DNA of 64,000 nucleotides from Rhodospirillaceae bacterium (GCA_002720855.1 PBIN01000015.1:434001-498000), one strand, 5' to 3'. Positions 8,039 through 16,909 are shown, counted from the first letter of the stretch. Notes: generated from the letters alone by a model not told the origin. Translations and numbers: made by a program.

Positions 8039-9064
8039 ATGCGGACAATTGATTCAGACGCCCACGTTATCGAATCAGAAAAAACCTGGAGCTATCTCGC
8101 AGACGACGAAAAGCATTTCGCGCCGATTGTTCTGAATAAAACGGGTGAAGAGCCGACTCCTGATAACACCTATTGGCTTAGTGGCGACAGCATCCAGACC
8201 AAGGATAATGCCGATACGCTGACGATGGATGAAACCTCACGCGAGATGGGCAGCGTCGATGCGCGCCTACACCATATGGATGAGCTCGATATCGATCTTC
8301 AGGTTCTTTATCCGACGATATTTCTGGTGCCGTGTGCCCGCGATCCACAGCAACAGGCGGCGCAATATCGCTCCTATAATCGCTGGCTCGCTGACATATG
8401 GGAGATGGGTGGCGGTCGGCTGCGCTGGGCCGCCTGCGTTCCAACCTGGTCAATGAATCTGGTGCGCGATGAGTTGAAGTTTGCCAAGGAACATGGCGCC
8501 TGTTCGATATTCATCCGCCCTTACGAATGCGACCGCTATGTCGGTGACAATTATTTTGATCCGCTATTCAAAGCAGCTGAGGAAGTAGATCTCGCCATCG
8601 CATTCCATTCGGCCAATGCGAGCTATCAGAACAATTTGTTTCATGATGGACACAATTTCGGCCGTTTTAAAATGGCGATGATCGCGCAGTTCCACTATTT
8701 GCTGGAAAAAGAGCTACCCAAAAAATATCCGAATTTGCGTTGGGCCTTTATCGAAGCTGCGGCCTCCTGGCTGCCTTACGCGCTCCAGGATGTAGGGAGC
8801 CGCCTGTCGCGGAGAGGCAAAAAGCTTAGCGACAATCCACTTAAGGACAACAACATTTGGGTCACGATTGAGATGGCCGATGACATTCCCTATCTCCTAG
8901 ATCGGGTTGGGGACGACAACTTCCTGATCGGTACCGATTACGGTCACACAGATACATCAGCACAGGTTGAAGCGTTGCGGATGCTCAGCGAAGACCCCAA
9001 CATCGCTGATAGCTCGATTGAAAAAATCCTGGGGCCCAACCCAAGTAAGCTATACGGCATTTAA
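8039..9064 (+). CDS. Amidohydrolase family protein (COG2159-like)
   Basis: A 341-residue TIM-barrel protein, third of its kind in 6 kb. It has the N-terminal DSDAHV motif (DxH in place of HxH), AFHSAN in the middle, FIEAAASWLPY with a glutamate at the usual third-histidine place, and GTDYGHTD with the catalytic aspartate. These substitutions are the same as in the 3033-4148 gene, so both belong to one subgroup distinct from the 6472-7425 enzyme. The ATG at 8039 has a near-perfect GGGAGGA site five bases away; an earlier in-frame ATG at 7979 lies inside the VOC gene and is rejected. Function: probably hydrolysis or decarboxylation of an aromatic or ring-cleaved acid. Confidence 0.82.
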   Translation: MRTIDSDAHVIESEKTWSYLADDEKHFAPIVLNKTGEEPTPDNTYWLSGDSIQTKDNADTLTMDETSREMGSVDARLHHMDELDIDLQVLYPTIFLVPCARDPQQQAAQYRSYNRWLADIWEMGGGRLRWAACVPTWSMNLVRDELKFAKEHGACSIFIRPYECDRYVGDNYFDPLFKAAEEVDLAIAFHSANASYQNNLFHDGHNFGRFKMAMIAQFHYLLEKELPKKYPNLRWAFIEAAASWLPYALQDVGSRLSRRGKKLSDNPLKDNNIWVTIEMADDIPYLLDRVGDDNFLIGTDYGHTDTSAQVEALRMLSEDPNIADSSIEKILGPNPSKLYGI

Positions 9065-9071
9065 CTTTACG

Positions 9072-9275
9072 TTATCCGGACCGCGCTGAACCCCGCTGGG
9101 TCCGGGAAAACGAACCATCGACACCATGGGCATTGATGGATTTTCCGCCTTTGCCCGCTGATTTTACCTGACCCGGCCAACTATTTTGATTCATTCCTGA
9201 AGGATTGCTTTGCCGTTTTTTTGCGGGCTTTCCCGCACGGGCTTTTGCCCGTTCACGTGCTCTCGCTTTGCTCAT
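9072..9275 (-). CDS. Small highly basic protein, alphaproteobacterial conserved hypothetical
   Basis: A 67-residue protein with an Ala/Arg/Lys-rich N-terminal helix (MSKARARERAKARAGKPAKK), a central Gln/Pro/Gly part containing WPGQ, and a C-terminal RTQRGSARSG tail. The ATG at 9275 is preceded by AAAGGCAG and begins the basic helix; an upstream in-frame start would add 22 unrelated residues. I recognise similar short proteins from alphaproteobacterial genomes but know no established function. The composition suggests nucleic-acid or ribosome association (inference). It ends 7 bases from the convergent amidohydrolase. Confidence 0.6.
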   Translation of the reverse strand: MSKARARERAKARAGKPAKKRQSNPSGMNQNSWPGQVKSAGKGGKSINAHGVDGSFSRTQRGSARSG

Positions 9276-9442
9276 GGAATGACTGCCTTTCTGGTGCACC
9301 AAAAAACGTCCCTTCACAGCAGAACAGATTGCGGCATCCATATCCAGACAATTCGATTTATTGGAGACTCCACCTCTGTACAGAAGTGTTAGCGATGCAG
9401 TTGTGAATGGGGAAATCGGCTAACGCCGCATCGCGCCTTAAT

Positions 9443-11983
9443 CTACGCCGACACTACTGCCCCGGTGATCAGTAACCCGAGAACGATAAGAACTATTGAG
9501 GTAACGCGGCGGGCCTTTGGCACATAGCTTTTCGATACTGCGCCCTCAGATGTGATTTTATTAATTTCGATGTAAGGCATGGGCGCGCGCCTGTACCAGC
9601 CTTCAATCACCACGTCCTTTCCAGTATAACCACCAGCTTTCAGCAAACCGTACATGGCTTCCCAAATTGCGATTGGCTGACGGTAATCGAGAAACATGAT
9701 GCCGGTATCGTCGCGCATCACAAAATCCTCGGAGAATATATAGCCGGGTACGCCGCGCCCGATCACAGTGCCCCGAACGATACAGGGCACCGGACGCACG
9801 GCTGACGCCTTAACCTTACGCAGCAGTGCAGCGATACTGACTTCTGGGAAAAACTCCTCCGGATAGGAAAACTTGTTTTTCACAAAGAGTGCAATGCCGC
9901 ACGTCGTCATGGTTACCCCTACCATCATCGGGGAAAAACCCGAAAAACCTTCTGCTATGGCCACCATCAGCGGTGTGAGAACAAGCGCGGCGAACGGCGC
10001 AATATAAATCGCAAAATCATGGTAAAATTCATCCCAGTAGGATTCCGGCTGCTGTTCATTAAAAACGACATAGGGTTTACGGCCCATATGGATCGACTGA
10101 TTGGATAGGTGGAGAAGCCGCTCGGCGATCAGAGGGTGCGTTGAGTTTAGTTCAAACCATTTTGCCCAGGGGTTCCAAAGATCCCAGCGCATTGCACTCT
10201 TAAGACTTTCAGGATCAACAGCACCGTCGGTCGAAGGACCGGCATAGCCCGCTATGGCCATAGAAGTCGCCGTTCGTGTGTCAAAGATACCGAGTGCGCC
10301 TATCGCCTCCATTTTTGGGGAACGACCTTCTACCGATCCATCCTCAGCCACCGCTTTGATATCTTTTTCGGATTTTTCCTGACCCGCCAAACCATAGGCT
10401 ATTTTTGCTAGCGCGCTGGCGAGGAGCGAGGGATCGCCGGTGACTTCGCCCGCAAAACGATCAGCATGATATTCCCTGGCTCGGGAAAACCACAACACAA
10501 CATACTGACTTATGAGGTAGAGCAGAAAGGCACCAATTGCGACGACTAGGCTTAATTGATCGCCTTTGTCACTTTTGGGGGTTTTTTGCACTCGTATCGA
10601 TGTTCGATAAAGGTGATAGAAAATAAGAGGCACTGCCTGAACAACCGTCATTAAGAACATATCCCAATGCACCGCATGTCCTATTTCATGAGCGATGACC
10701 GCGTTCGCTTCATCTTCATCGAGCAGTTCGAGCAGGCCGCGGGAAATGACGATACGCGCATTATTTGGCGAATGGCCGTAAGTAAAGGCTTGCGGAGCGC
10801 CGTCATCGATTATCCCAACCCTTGGAAAAGACATGTTCTTTTCCTCGCAGACGCGTGCGATAAAATTATGCATGGCATCGGGAATTTCATTTTTTGGCAA
10901 CCAGTCCATACGGTACATCCAGCCCAGCGTCATATCCATGACGTAGGGACCGCTTGCGAATTGAATCGCGGTCACGAAAATCGCGAGACCAAATGCGACA
11001 CTCGCTGGAAACCCCAGAAACACGCTGACAATCAACAAAACCAGCGTTGCAAACCCATAGAGCCCGATTATCGTCACCAGAGAACGTATAAATAAATCGG
11101 GTAGCGGCAACAACAATGCTCCCGCCGCAACAGCCGGGGACGACATGCGATTTTCAGGCTTTACTGTTTCGATGCGCTCTTCAGGAAAATCCCAAGGGCC
11201 TTTTTGACGGGTCTTTCCTTCTTCAACAGGCTCTTTAGGGGCGCCCCATGGCCCCTCTCGAGAAGGCTCCCGGATGTTTTCCTTCGAACTTTCGGGTGCT
11301 TTTTCTGATGAATCTTCCTGAGACTCTTGCGGGACCTCTTCCTGGGTCTCTTCCGGCGTATCCACTGGACTCTCTTCTTGAAGCTGTCCCTGAGGCTCTT
11401 CTGAAGCGATGTCAGATGTCGCCGCTATTGGCGGATCCGCTGTTTCTTCAACGATAATTTCAGGAGAGGTTTCGGCCGATGACTCCTGTAGTTTCTCCTG
11501 CACATCATCAGTTTGCGGTGGCGGTTCTTCCGGAAGGGGTGGCTCAAGCGGGCGATCGAACTCAATCGTCTTTGGATCGAAATCCAGTTTGAAATATTTA
11601 TCGTGTCGAATGAGATCCGTGTATTCCCGGGCATCGAACCAAAGACCGCCGGTTGTCGGACAGTGTTCAATCTCAAAGCCACCCGGGTAGATAATTGCTT
11701 CCATGGGATCGCCGGTCTTGGGCGATAATCTCTCTGAAGGATTTCGTTCCCCCAGCGCCGTATTCAAATTATGTGTCGTCGCTTCCGGATGGTCGGACAA
11801 TAAAAATATTTCGCCTCGGTCCAGCCAAACGCCCCGGCAGGAGCGGCACAGCTCAATCTCAACCCCTTTGCGGGTAAGCACTGGGTGTAACTCTCTTTCG
11901 CGGTCTCGCGTCTGGCAGCTAGGGCAGAACATGGCTCTCATCACAAATTTACGGTGACAAACCGTACAAATATAGCGTTCCAC
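9443..11983 (-). CDS. Zinc-ribbon (zf-TFIIB) M48 family membrane metalloprotease
   Basis: An 846-residue fusion. Residues 1-60 hold cysteine pairs C6/C9, C20/C23 and C46/C49 with the RGVWLDRGE signature of zf-TFIIB ribbons; residues 85-125 are a second, degenerate ribbon (CPTTGGLWFDARE, one cysteine lost). Residues about 145-280 form a Glu/Pro/Ser-rich disordered linker. Two membrane helices (about 298-345) precede the M48 catalytic core: HEIGH at 432-436 and glutamate ligand E504 in REYHADRF. More helices lie at 440-458, 478-500, 658-700 and 826-845, with a soluble part at 705-815 between the last two. The start is GTG at 11983, needed to include C6/C9. M48 enzymes degrade or process membrane proteins (HtpX/Ste24 type). 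The target is unknown. Confidence 0.85.
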   Translation of the reverse strand: MERYICTVCHRKFVMRAMFCPSCQTRDRERELHPVLTRKGVEIELCRSCRGVWLDRGEIFLLSDHPEATTHNLNTALGERNPSERLSPKTGDPMEAIIYPGGFEIEHCPTTGGLWFDAREYTDLIRHDKYFKLDFDPKTIEFDRPLEPPLPEEPPPQTDDVQEKLQESSAETSPEIIVEETADPPIAATSDIASEEPQGQLQEESPVDTPEETQEEVPQESQEDSSEKAPESSKENIREPSREGPWGAPKEPVEEGKTRQKGPWDFPEERIETVKPENRMSSPAVAAGALLLPLPDLFIRSLVTIIGLYGFATLVLLIVSVFLGFPASVAFGLAIFVTAIQFASGPYVMDMTLGWMYRMDWLPKNEIPDAMHNFIARVCEEKNMSFPRVGIIDDGAPQAFTYGHSPNNARIVISRGLLELLDEDEANAVIAHEIGHAVHWDMFLMTVVQAVPLIFYHLYRTSIRVQKTPKSDKGDQLSLVVAIGAFLLYLISQYVVLWFSRAREYHADRFAGEVTGDPSLLASALAKIAYGLAGQEKSEKDIKAVAEDGSVEGRSPKMEAIGALGIFDTRTATSMAIAGYAGPSTDGAVDPESLKSAMRWDLWNPWAKWFELNSTHPLIAERLLHLSNQSIHMGRKPYVVFNEQQPESYWDEFYHDFAIYIAPFAALVLTPLMVAIAEGFSGFSPMMVGVTMTTCGIALFVKNKFSYPEEFFPEVSIAALLRKVKASAVRPVPCIVRGTVIGRGVPGYIFSEDFVMRDDTGIMFLDYRQPIAIWEAMYGLLKAGGYTGKDVVIEGWYRRAPMPYIEINKITSEGAVSKSYVPKARRVTSIVLIVLGLLITGAVVSA

Positions 11984-12064
11984 GCGCTAGATCATTTTCT
12001 GCTTTTGGTTGTGGATTGTTTGTTTGGGACAGACGGCTGAGAACGAAAACACGCTTTTTCGAGT

Positions 12065-12406
12065 TCAAAATTCCTCTGCACTCTTTGCCGCTTCAACTAA
12101 CTCGGGATGATTTGGATCATGGTGAAACACGAAGAATACGAACTTTCGGAGTTCTTTTTCTGACATACCGGGATCGAGTCTTTTTGCTTCCTTCTTCAAA
12201 TAGTCTGCAATCGGTTCCAACTCCTTCAGTAGAGGGGACGTACCATCCATCAGACCAACCTCATCCGCCCAATATAACTCTTCACCCAATTCTGCACGGC
12301 GCTTTATGAGTTCGGCATCGCCCTTCGAAATAGTGCTCCACAGCGACAGAAACTTCGGAACGAGTTCCGTTGGAGTCTGGCCTTTGAATTCATCCCAGTG
12401 TGGCAT
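12065..12406 (-). CDS. Hypothetical protein, helical, 113 residues
   Basis: A 113-residue soluble protein, rich in Glu, Lys and Leu and probably all helical. No signal peptide, membrane segment or cysteine motif. It starts with MPHWDEFKGQ and has a central WADEVGLMDG stretch. I do not recognise the family. It has an ATG start, stands alone on the reverse strand 81 bases upstream of the protease gene, and codon use looks coding. It could be a small regulatory or partner protein, but nothing in the sequence says so. Confidence 0.5.
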   Translation of the reverse strand: MPHWDEFKGQTPTELVPKFLSLWSTISKGDAELIKRRAELGEELYWADEVGLMDGTSPLLKELEPIADYLKKEAKRLDPGMSEKELRKFVFFVFHHDPNHPELVEAAKSAEEF

Positions 12407-12650
12407 TGATATTCCAAAGCGATCTGAAACCGGTCAGATGAATAATATAATTCGACTTACCTTTCCGCAGATATGTCGTTTCTTCAAACAGACCGCAATC
12501 TCCTACGCGCGGGGACTAATTTGAATTTTCTCTACTGCCAACACCAATTTTTTCATTTCTGTCTTGGTTTGACCAATTGGTCGGGACGCAGCTAGCAGCC
12601 GACCTTATTGTAATGATCGAGCGTTATAAATTTACCTGTGCTAGCCTATA

Positions 12651-12923
12651 TTATTCTCTCTTATCTTTATATGAATCTTCTTTGATAAAAAAATATCTAA
12701 TACTCCTGATCAGTCCATAAGGAGCTAAGATCAATATGATGGCAAGAGTACACACCCCACTTGGAATTATTGGATCCAACAAAATAGGCAACACTCCCAA
12801 AAGCAAGACCATCATTCCAAAGAAAATCAAACCGAAAGAATTGGGCCACCTATGCTCTAGATAATTTTCCAGATTATCTAGCGGACGATAAATTTCACAA
12901 ATCTTTTCAAATAAATAATGCAT
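12651..12923 (-). CDS. Hypothetical small membrane protein in AT-rich DNA
   Basis: A 90-residue protein with two clear hydrophobic segments (about residues 30-50 and 56-73) and charged ends, RSIRYFF and KEDSYKDKRE at the C-terminus. No known motif. It lies in the most AT-rich stretch of the window (roughly 12400-13060), with codon use unlike the flanking genes, which suggests recent acquisition or a decaying locus. An alternative is that the frame is not expressed. Start ATG at 12923. Confidence 0.42.
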   Translation of the reverse strand: MHYLFEKICEIYRPLDNLENYLEHRWPNSFGLIFFGMMVLLLGVLPILLDPIIPSGVCTLAIILILAPYGLIRSIRYFFIKEDSYKDKRE

Positions 12924-13067
12924 TTCATTTGACCTGAAATATAGATCTACAATCTATTCTAGGTTTGCGGGAATGAATCTTATGATCAAGAAACATCTAA
13001 ATTTAGAGTATAAAAAACTCATTATTTTCAACGTTAGAAACGATTTATCCACAGATAATTTGCTGCC

Positions 13068-13538
13068 TCAAACTGGCCGGACAATGGAGTTGGGGATCAT
13101 TGTTGTGTCATAGACGCAAAGGCGTTCGCGGAATTTGAGAGTGCCGTCTTCGCGCACGATTACATCGCGATATTCACCCGCACAGAGGATGTGGGTGTCT
13201 TTTCCGGCCAGCGTTTCGAAAATCACAAAATTGGTTCGGGTGGTAACTGGGTCATCATCGGTAACATGTACCGGGCCAAGCATATGCCGCCAACTGCGCG
13301 GACCAAACACGTTGAGCTCCGAGAACGCCTGGACGCGATCGGCCAGCATGCCTTGGGAATCGCAGAGTAATAACGCGAGCGGCAGATCGGACTCGAAATT
13401 TTCCTTGGAAACAATTTTGTAAAGGCAATCCGAGGCAAAAAAACTCGGCCAGCGCTCCAGCTCGCCATCATCGATTGCGAGCGCATAATCCTGGATCAGC
13501 CCCTCGACCTCGCCACGCAGTTCCGGGGAAATTGTCAT
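13068..13538 (-). CDS. Aromatic ring-hydroxylating dioxygenase, beta (small) subunit
   Basis: A 156-residue member of the ring-hydroxylating dioxygenase beta family (SnoaL/NTF2-like cone fold). It has the ALAIDDGELERWPSFF start typical of the family, a central GPRSWRHMLGPVHV, and the terminal strands LCAGEYRDVIV and RERLCVYDTTM. It forms the structural part of an alpha3beta3 oxygenase. Its ATG overlaps the alpha-subunit stop by 4 bases, so the two are made together. Closest class by eye is anthranilate/salicylate-type small subunits. It ends the three-gene operon that begins at 15453. Confidence 0.87.
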   Translation of the reverse strand: MTISPELRGEVEGLIQDYALAIDDGELERWPSFFASDCLYKIVSKENFESDLPLALLLCDSQGMLADRVQAFSELNVFGPRSWRHMLGPVHVTDDDPVTTRTNFVIFETLAGKDTHILCAGEYRDVIVREDGTLKFRERLCVYDTTMIPNSIVRPV

Positions 13539-14758
13539 ATCCCCATCACGTTGCGATAGCCTTTGTAAAAGGCGCGAAGCGCGACCTCGGTCACCATATG
13601 ATCGCTATCCTCAGTGTCCCTCCCGCCGAGCTCAACCACGCCTTCGGCATTGGGATGCGCCAGAATGCCTTCCTGCGTACGTTCCAGAATTTGCCCGTCA
13701 TCAATCGAGACCAGTCCTGACGGTCCCATCAAATTCGCCTGCCGCAGGCGGCGGGCGGTCATTTCCTCGTCATCGTCTTCATAACCAAAAAACGTCCAAT
13801 GCAGCTCGAAGGCATTTGGGCCCATGGGGACGATCTGCCGCGTTGCCAGCGTATTAGACTGCTGCTGTAAAATCACGTTGGGCCATATGGTCTGCATGAC
13901 GACCGTACGGTCGCCCGGAAACTCGCGGACAACATCGAGTAGATTGGGGTCTTTCAGCTCAAGACCGGAGTGAAAAGACCGCATCTGTTTAGTGCCGTCA
14001 TTCAGTTCCTGCTTGCCGCGGATCGAGCTCAATGCCGTGTGCAGTCCTGTTCCATCCATCTCCACCTTGGAATCGTTATCGACGCGGAACAGCCCGAAGG
14101 TGACAAAGAAGACATGCAACAGGCTGGCATGATGTGTGTCCTTGATATTCTCCAGCATTAATTTCCAGTTGGCTCCGATGCGCTGACGCGAATGGCCGAG
14201 CAACTTCAGCGTGCGGCCATCGAACTCACGGTCGTAATAGCCGAGAATGCGCTCGCCCATATAGTCCTCAAACGAGGGGGTCTCATCGGACATCGTCGCC
14301 CAGATGCCACCGTTGCGGACATGGACCTTGACCTTGTCCAACCCATTTTCGCCCATCGAGAAATCCTTGGGCATCCCGCCTTTTCCTTTGACACCGCGAT
14401 AAAACGGCACACCGAGCAAATTGCCTTTAAGGTCATAGGTCCATTGATGATAGGGACACATGATCTCGTTGAATGACCCCTTGTCCTGCTCGCAGATCTT
14501 TACGCCGCGATGGGCACAACGATTGACCAGAACGTTGACACCGTCTTCCTGATCGCGCACGACGATAATCGACTGGTCGCCGATCTGAGTGCGTTTGAAA
14601 TCACCCGGGTTTGGAATTTCACATTCAAGCCCGACATAGTTCCACACCGGCCCGTAGAATATTTTCTCCAGCTCGCGCTCGTAATTCCCCTGGTCGGTGT
14701 AGATCCAGTAGGGAACCCGGTCGTTGCCCGCCGGCCAGGTGAGAGACGCCTCGGCCAT
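13535..14758 (-). CDS. Aromatic ring-hydroxylating dioxygenase, alpha (large) subunit
   Basis: A 407-residue oxygenase subunit. Rieske ligands C81-A-H83 and C101-P-Y-H104; catalytic iron motif D207-x2-H210-x4-H215. Length and sequence fit the hetero-oligomeric anthranilate/salicylate/benzoate-like class that hydroxylates substituted benzoates using NADH electrons delivered through a separate ferredoxin and reductase, neither of which is present here. Start ATG at 14758 lies in a TAATG overlap with the enoyl-CoA hydratase gene, and its own stop overlaps the beta-subunit start. Substrate is unknown; a benzoate-type acid is a guess from the family. Confidence 0.92.
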   Translation of the reverse strand: MAEASLTWPAGNDRVPYWIYTDQGNYERELEKIFYGPVWNYVGLECEIPNPGDFKRTQIGDQSIIVVRDQEDGVNVLVNRCAHRGVKICEQDKGSFNEIMCPYHQWTYDLKGNLLGVPFYRGVKGKGGMPKDFSMGENGLDKVKVHVRNGGIWATMSDETPSFEDYMGERILGYYDREFDGRTLKLLGHSRQRIGANWKLMLENIKDTHHASLLHVFFVTFGLFRVDNDSKVEMDGTGLHTALSSIRGKQELNDGTKQMRSFHSGLELKDPNLLDVVREFPGDRTVVMQTIWPNVILQQQSNTLATRQIVPMGPNAFELHWTFFGYEDDDEEMTARRLRQANLMGPSGLVSIDDGQILERTQEGILAHPNAEGVVELGGRDTEDSDHMVTEVALRAFYKGYRNVMGI

Positions 14759-15453
14759 TAATGGTGATCCAGTGCAAAGCGCGCCTGCTCAACCAGCGCG
14801 TAGTTGGGCCGCGCACTCGCGGGCATTTGGTTGACTGCCTTCAGATAAGCTTTGCAGCTTTTGAGGACATCCGGATCACGCCCGATCAGTGTTTCGACGA
14901 ATTCGTCAACTTCCGCTTCCAGCTTGTCCGCCGATACCAGGCGCGAGACCAGCCCTATATCGAGTGCTTCGGCGGCACCAAACTCGCGGCTTGATAGGAT
15001 CAAATCGAGCGCGCGCTTTGGCGGCAGATGCTCCAGGATCACCTCCATTAAAAACATTGGCGGAAATCCGAGGCTGACCTCGTCCAACATAAACCGGGCA
15101 TCATCGGCGGCGATGGCAATATCGGAACGCATGGCAACGCCGAGACCAAACCCGAAGGCGCGACCTTTGATCGCTGTTACCACAATTCCCGGAAAAGCGG
15201 CAAAAGCGGCATTTACCCGGCTGATTTCGCTAAATGCGGCGTACGGACCACCCGGATTCTTTGGTTCCTCGCGATCGCGCCCAAGAGAAAAATCATCGCC
15301 CACGGCGTGAATTACGATGACATCGCTTTCGCCTGGAGCCAACTCCATGATTTCCGCCGTACGCCCAAGCATTTCAGACGTAAAGGCATTGGCGTGCGAT
15401 GCCCGTTGCAAAAACAAACGCCCTATTCTTCCGTCCTGTTCGAATCCGATCAT
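14758..15453 (-). CDS. Enoyl-CoA hydratase/isomerase family protein
   Basis: A 231-residue crotonase-fold protein, slightly shorter than the usual 255-270. It has the oxyanion-hole region DDFSLGRDREEPK in place of the common A-GAD-L-E pattern and the second region IKGRAFGFGLGVAMRSDIAIAADDARF-type strand. The usual catalytic glutamates are not obvious, so hydratase activity is uncertain; other crotonase chemistry is possible. It heads the three-gene operon with the dioxygenase subunits and shares the TAATG junction with the alpha subunit. This placement suggests degradation of an aromatic acid through a CoA ester, or beta-oxidation of a side chain. Confidence 0.8.
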   Translation of the reverse strand: MIGFEQDGRIGRLFLQRASHANAFTSEMLGRTAEIMELAPGESDVIVIHAVGDDFSLGRDREEPKNPGGPYAAFSEISRVNAAFAAFPGIVVTAIKGRAFGFGLGVAMRSDIAIAADDARFMLDEVSLGFPPMFLMEVILEHLPPKRALDLILSSREFGAAEALDIGLVSRLVSADKLEAEVDEFVETLIGRDPDVLKSCKAYLKAVNQMPASARPNYALVEQARFALDHH

Positions 15454-15511
15454 GGTCTTTCCGTCGCCGCCCCAATGTTTTTTGAATTGTCCGGCACGAA
15501 AGCTGGATGCG

Positions 15512-16744
15512 TCAACCGCCGAAACGTTTTTGTGCGGCCTGCAGAAGTTTTAGTCGTAATGCGTTGAGCTTGATGAAACCCTGCGCATCCCTTTGATCGT
15601 AAACCGTGTCAGCTTCAAACGTGACATGTGATTCCGAATAAAGGCTGTTTGGTGACTTCCGACCAACCACAGAGACAGAGCCCTTATACAGTTTGAGCCT
15701 GACTGTTCCCGAGACATGCTTCTGGCTTTCATCGACGGCACTCTGGATCATCTCGCGCTCTGGCGAGAACCAGAAACCGTTATAAACCAGCTCGGCATAA
15801 CGCGGCATGAGCTCATCTTTTAAGTGCGCCGCGCCCCGGTCCAGCGTGATGCTTTCAATTCCGCGATGCGCGGTCAGCAAAACCGTGCCGCCGGGTGTCT
15901 CATAGACGCCGCGCGACTTCATACCGACATAGCGGTTCTCCACGAGATCGAGTCGGCCAATACCATTGGCCCCACCAAACTCGTTCAGCTTGGTGAGCAG
16001 TGCGGCGGGCGAATGCTTTTCGCCGTCAATCGCCACGGGGTCGCCTTCATCGAATTCAATCTCGATGTAGGTCGGTTTATCCGGTGCATTTTCAGGCGAA
16101 ACGCTCCGCGTAAACATCGCATCGTCAGGTTCAACCCAGGGATCTTCCAGCGCCCGCCCTTCATAGGAAATATGAAGCAGGTTTGCGTCGGTCGAATAGG
16201 GGGGCTCGTCTTCCTTGTCACGGGGAATATCGATCTGATGAGACCGGGCGTATTCCAGCAGTCGTTGTCGACCATCGAGATCCCACTCACGCCAAGGCGC
16301 GATCACCCGGATTTCGGGATTGAGAGCATAGTAACCAAGTTCGAACCGGACCTGATCGTTGCCCTTGCCTGTTGCGCCATGGCTCACGGCATCGGCGCCG
16401 GTCTCGGCGGCAATCTCGATCTGACGTTTGGCGATGAGTGGCCTGGCGATTGAGGTGCCAAGCAAATAAACGCCCTCATAGACCGCGTTGGCACGGAACA
16501 TCGGAAAAACGAAATCGCGGACGAATTCCTCCCGCAAATCCTCAATAAAGATTTCTTTGACGCCAGCCGCTTCTGCTTTTGCCCGCGCCGGTTCAACTTC
16601 TTCGCCCTGCCCGAGGTCAGCCGTAAAGGTGACGACTTCGCACTCATATTCTTCTTGCAGCCAGCGCAAGATGACAGACGTGTCTAATCCGCCGGAGTAA
16701 GCCAGCACTACCTTGTTGACGTCGTGTTTATCTGTCGCAGCCAT
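15512..16744 (-). CDS. argG: Argininosuccinate synthase
   Basis: A 410-residue cytosolic enzyme that joins citrulline and aspartate with ATP in arginine synthesis. The PP-loop AYSGGLDTS is at residues about 14-22, followed by the family motifs [17 protein letters not shown] (about 125-135), APWREW and DAN near the dimerisation part. Length is normal. Start ATG at 16744. A plausible promoter lies immediately upstream at 16787-16814. It is a single-gene unit, with the enoyl-CoA hydratase operon starting 58 bases downstream in the same direction. Confidence 0.97.
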   Translation of the reverse strand: MAATDKHDVNKVVLAYSGGLDTSVILRWLQEEYECEVVTFTADLGQGEEVEPARAKAEAAGVKEIFIEDLREEFVRDFVFPMFRANAVYEGVYLLGTSIARPLIAKRQIEIAAETGADAVSHGATGKGNDQVRFELGYYALNPEIRVIAPWREWDLDGRQRLLEYARSHQIDIPRDKEDEPPYSTDANLLHISYEGRALEDPWVEPDDAMFTRSVSPENAPDKPTYIEIEFDEGDPVAIDGEKHSPAALLTKLNEFGGANGIGRLDLVENRYVGMKSRGVYETPGGTVLLTAHRGIESITLDRGAAHLKDELMPRYAELVYNGFWFSPEREMIQSAVDESQKHVSGTVRLKLYKGSVSVVGRKSPNSLYSESHVTFEADTVYDQRDAQGFIKLNALRLKLLQAAQKRFGG

Positions 16745-16786
16745 TGTCTGGCCCTCTACTCACAAATTCATTGGAAAAGCGCGCGC

Positions 16787-16814
16787 AGTATAGGGATTAG
16801 CAGGGCTATCACAA
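16787..16814 (-). promoter_or_regulatory. Likely sigma-70 promoter of argG
   Basis: On the reverse strand TTGTGA (16814-16809) is followed after 16 bases by TATACT (16792-16787), matching the -35 consensus in 4 of 6 positions and the -10 in 5 of 6. It lies 43 bases ahead of the argG start codon. No arginine-repressor site was recognised with confidence. Confidence 0.5.
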
Positions 16815-16909
16815 GAGGAACCCGCACCAACTACCGCCGATTGCAAATCCCGTTAATTTAAATCAGAATTAATGAAATAAAGACACAGTGGGCCTTTGGG
16901 AATAATTAA

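Noticed and set aside
9077-9106. Inverted repeat CCGGACC...GGTCCGG
   Set aside because: It lies inside the coding end of the small basic protein and has no T run on either strand.
15824-16453. A 209-codon open frame opposite argG
   Set aside because: Complement of conserved argG sequence; no domain features.
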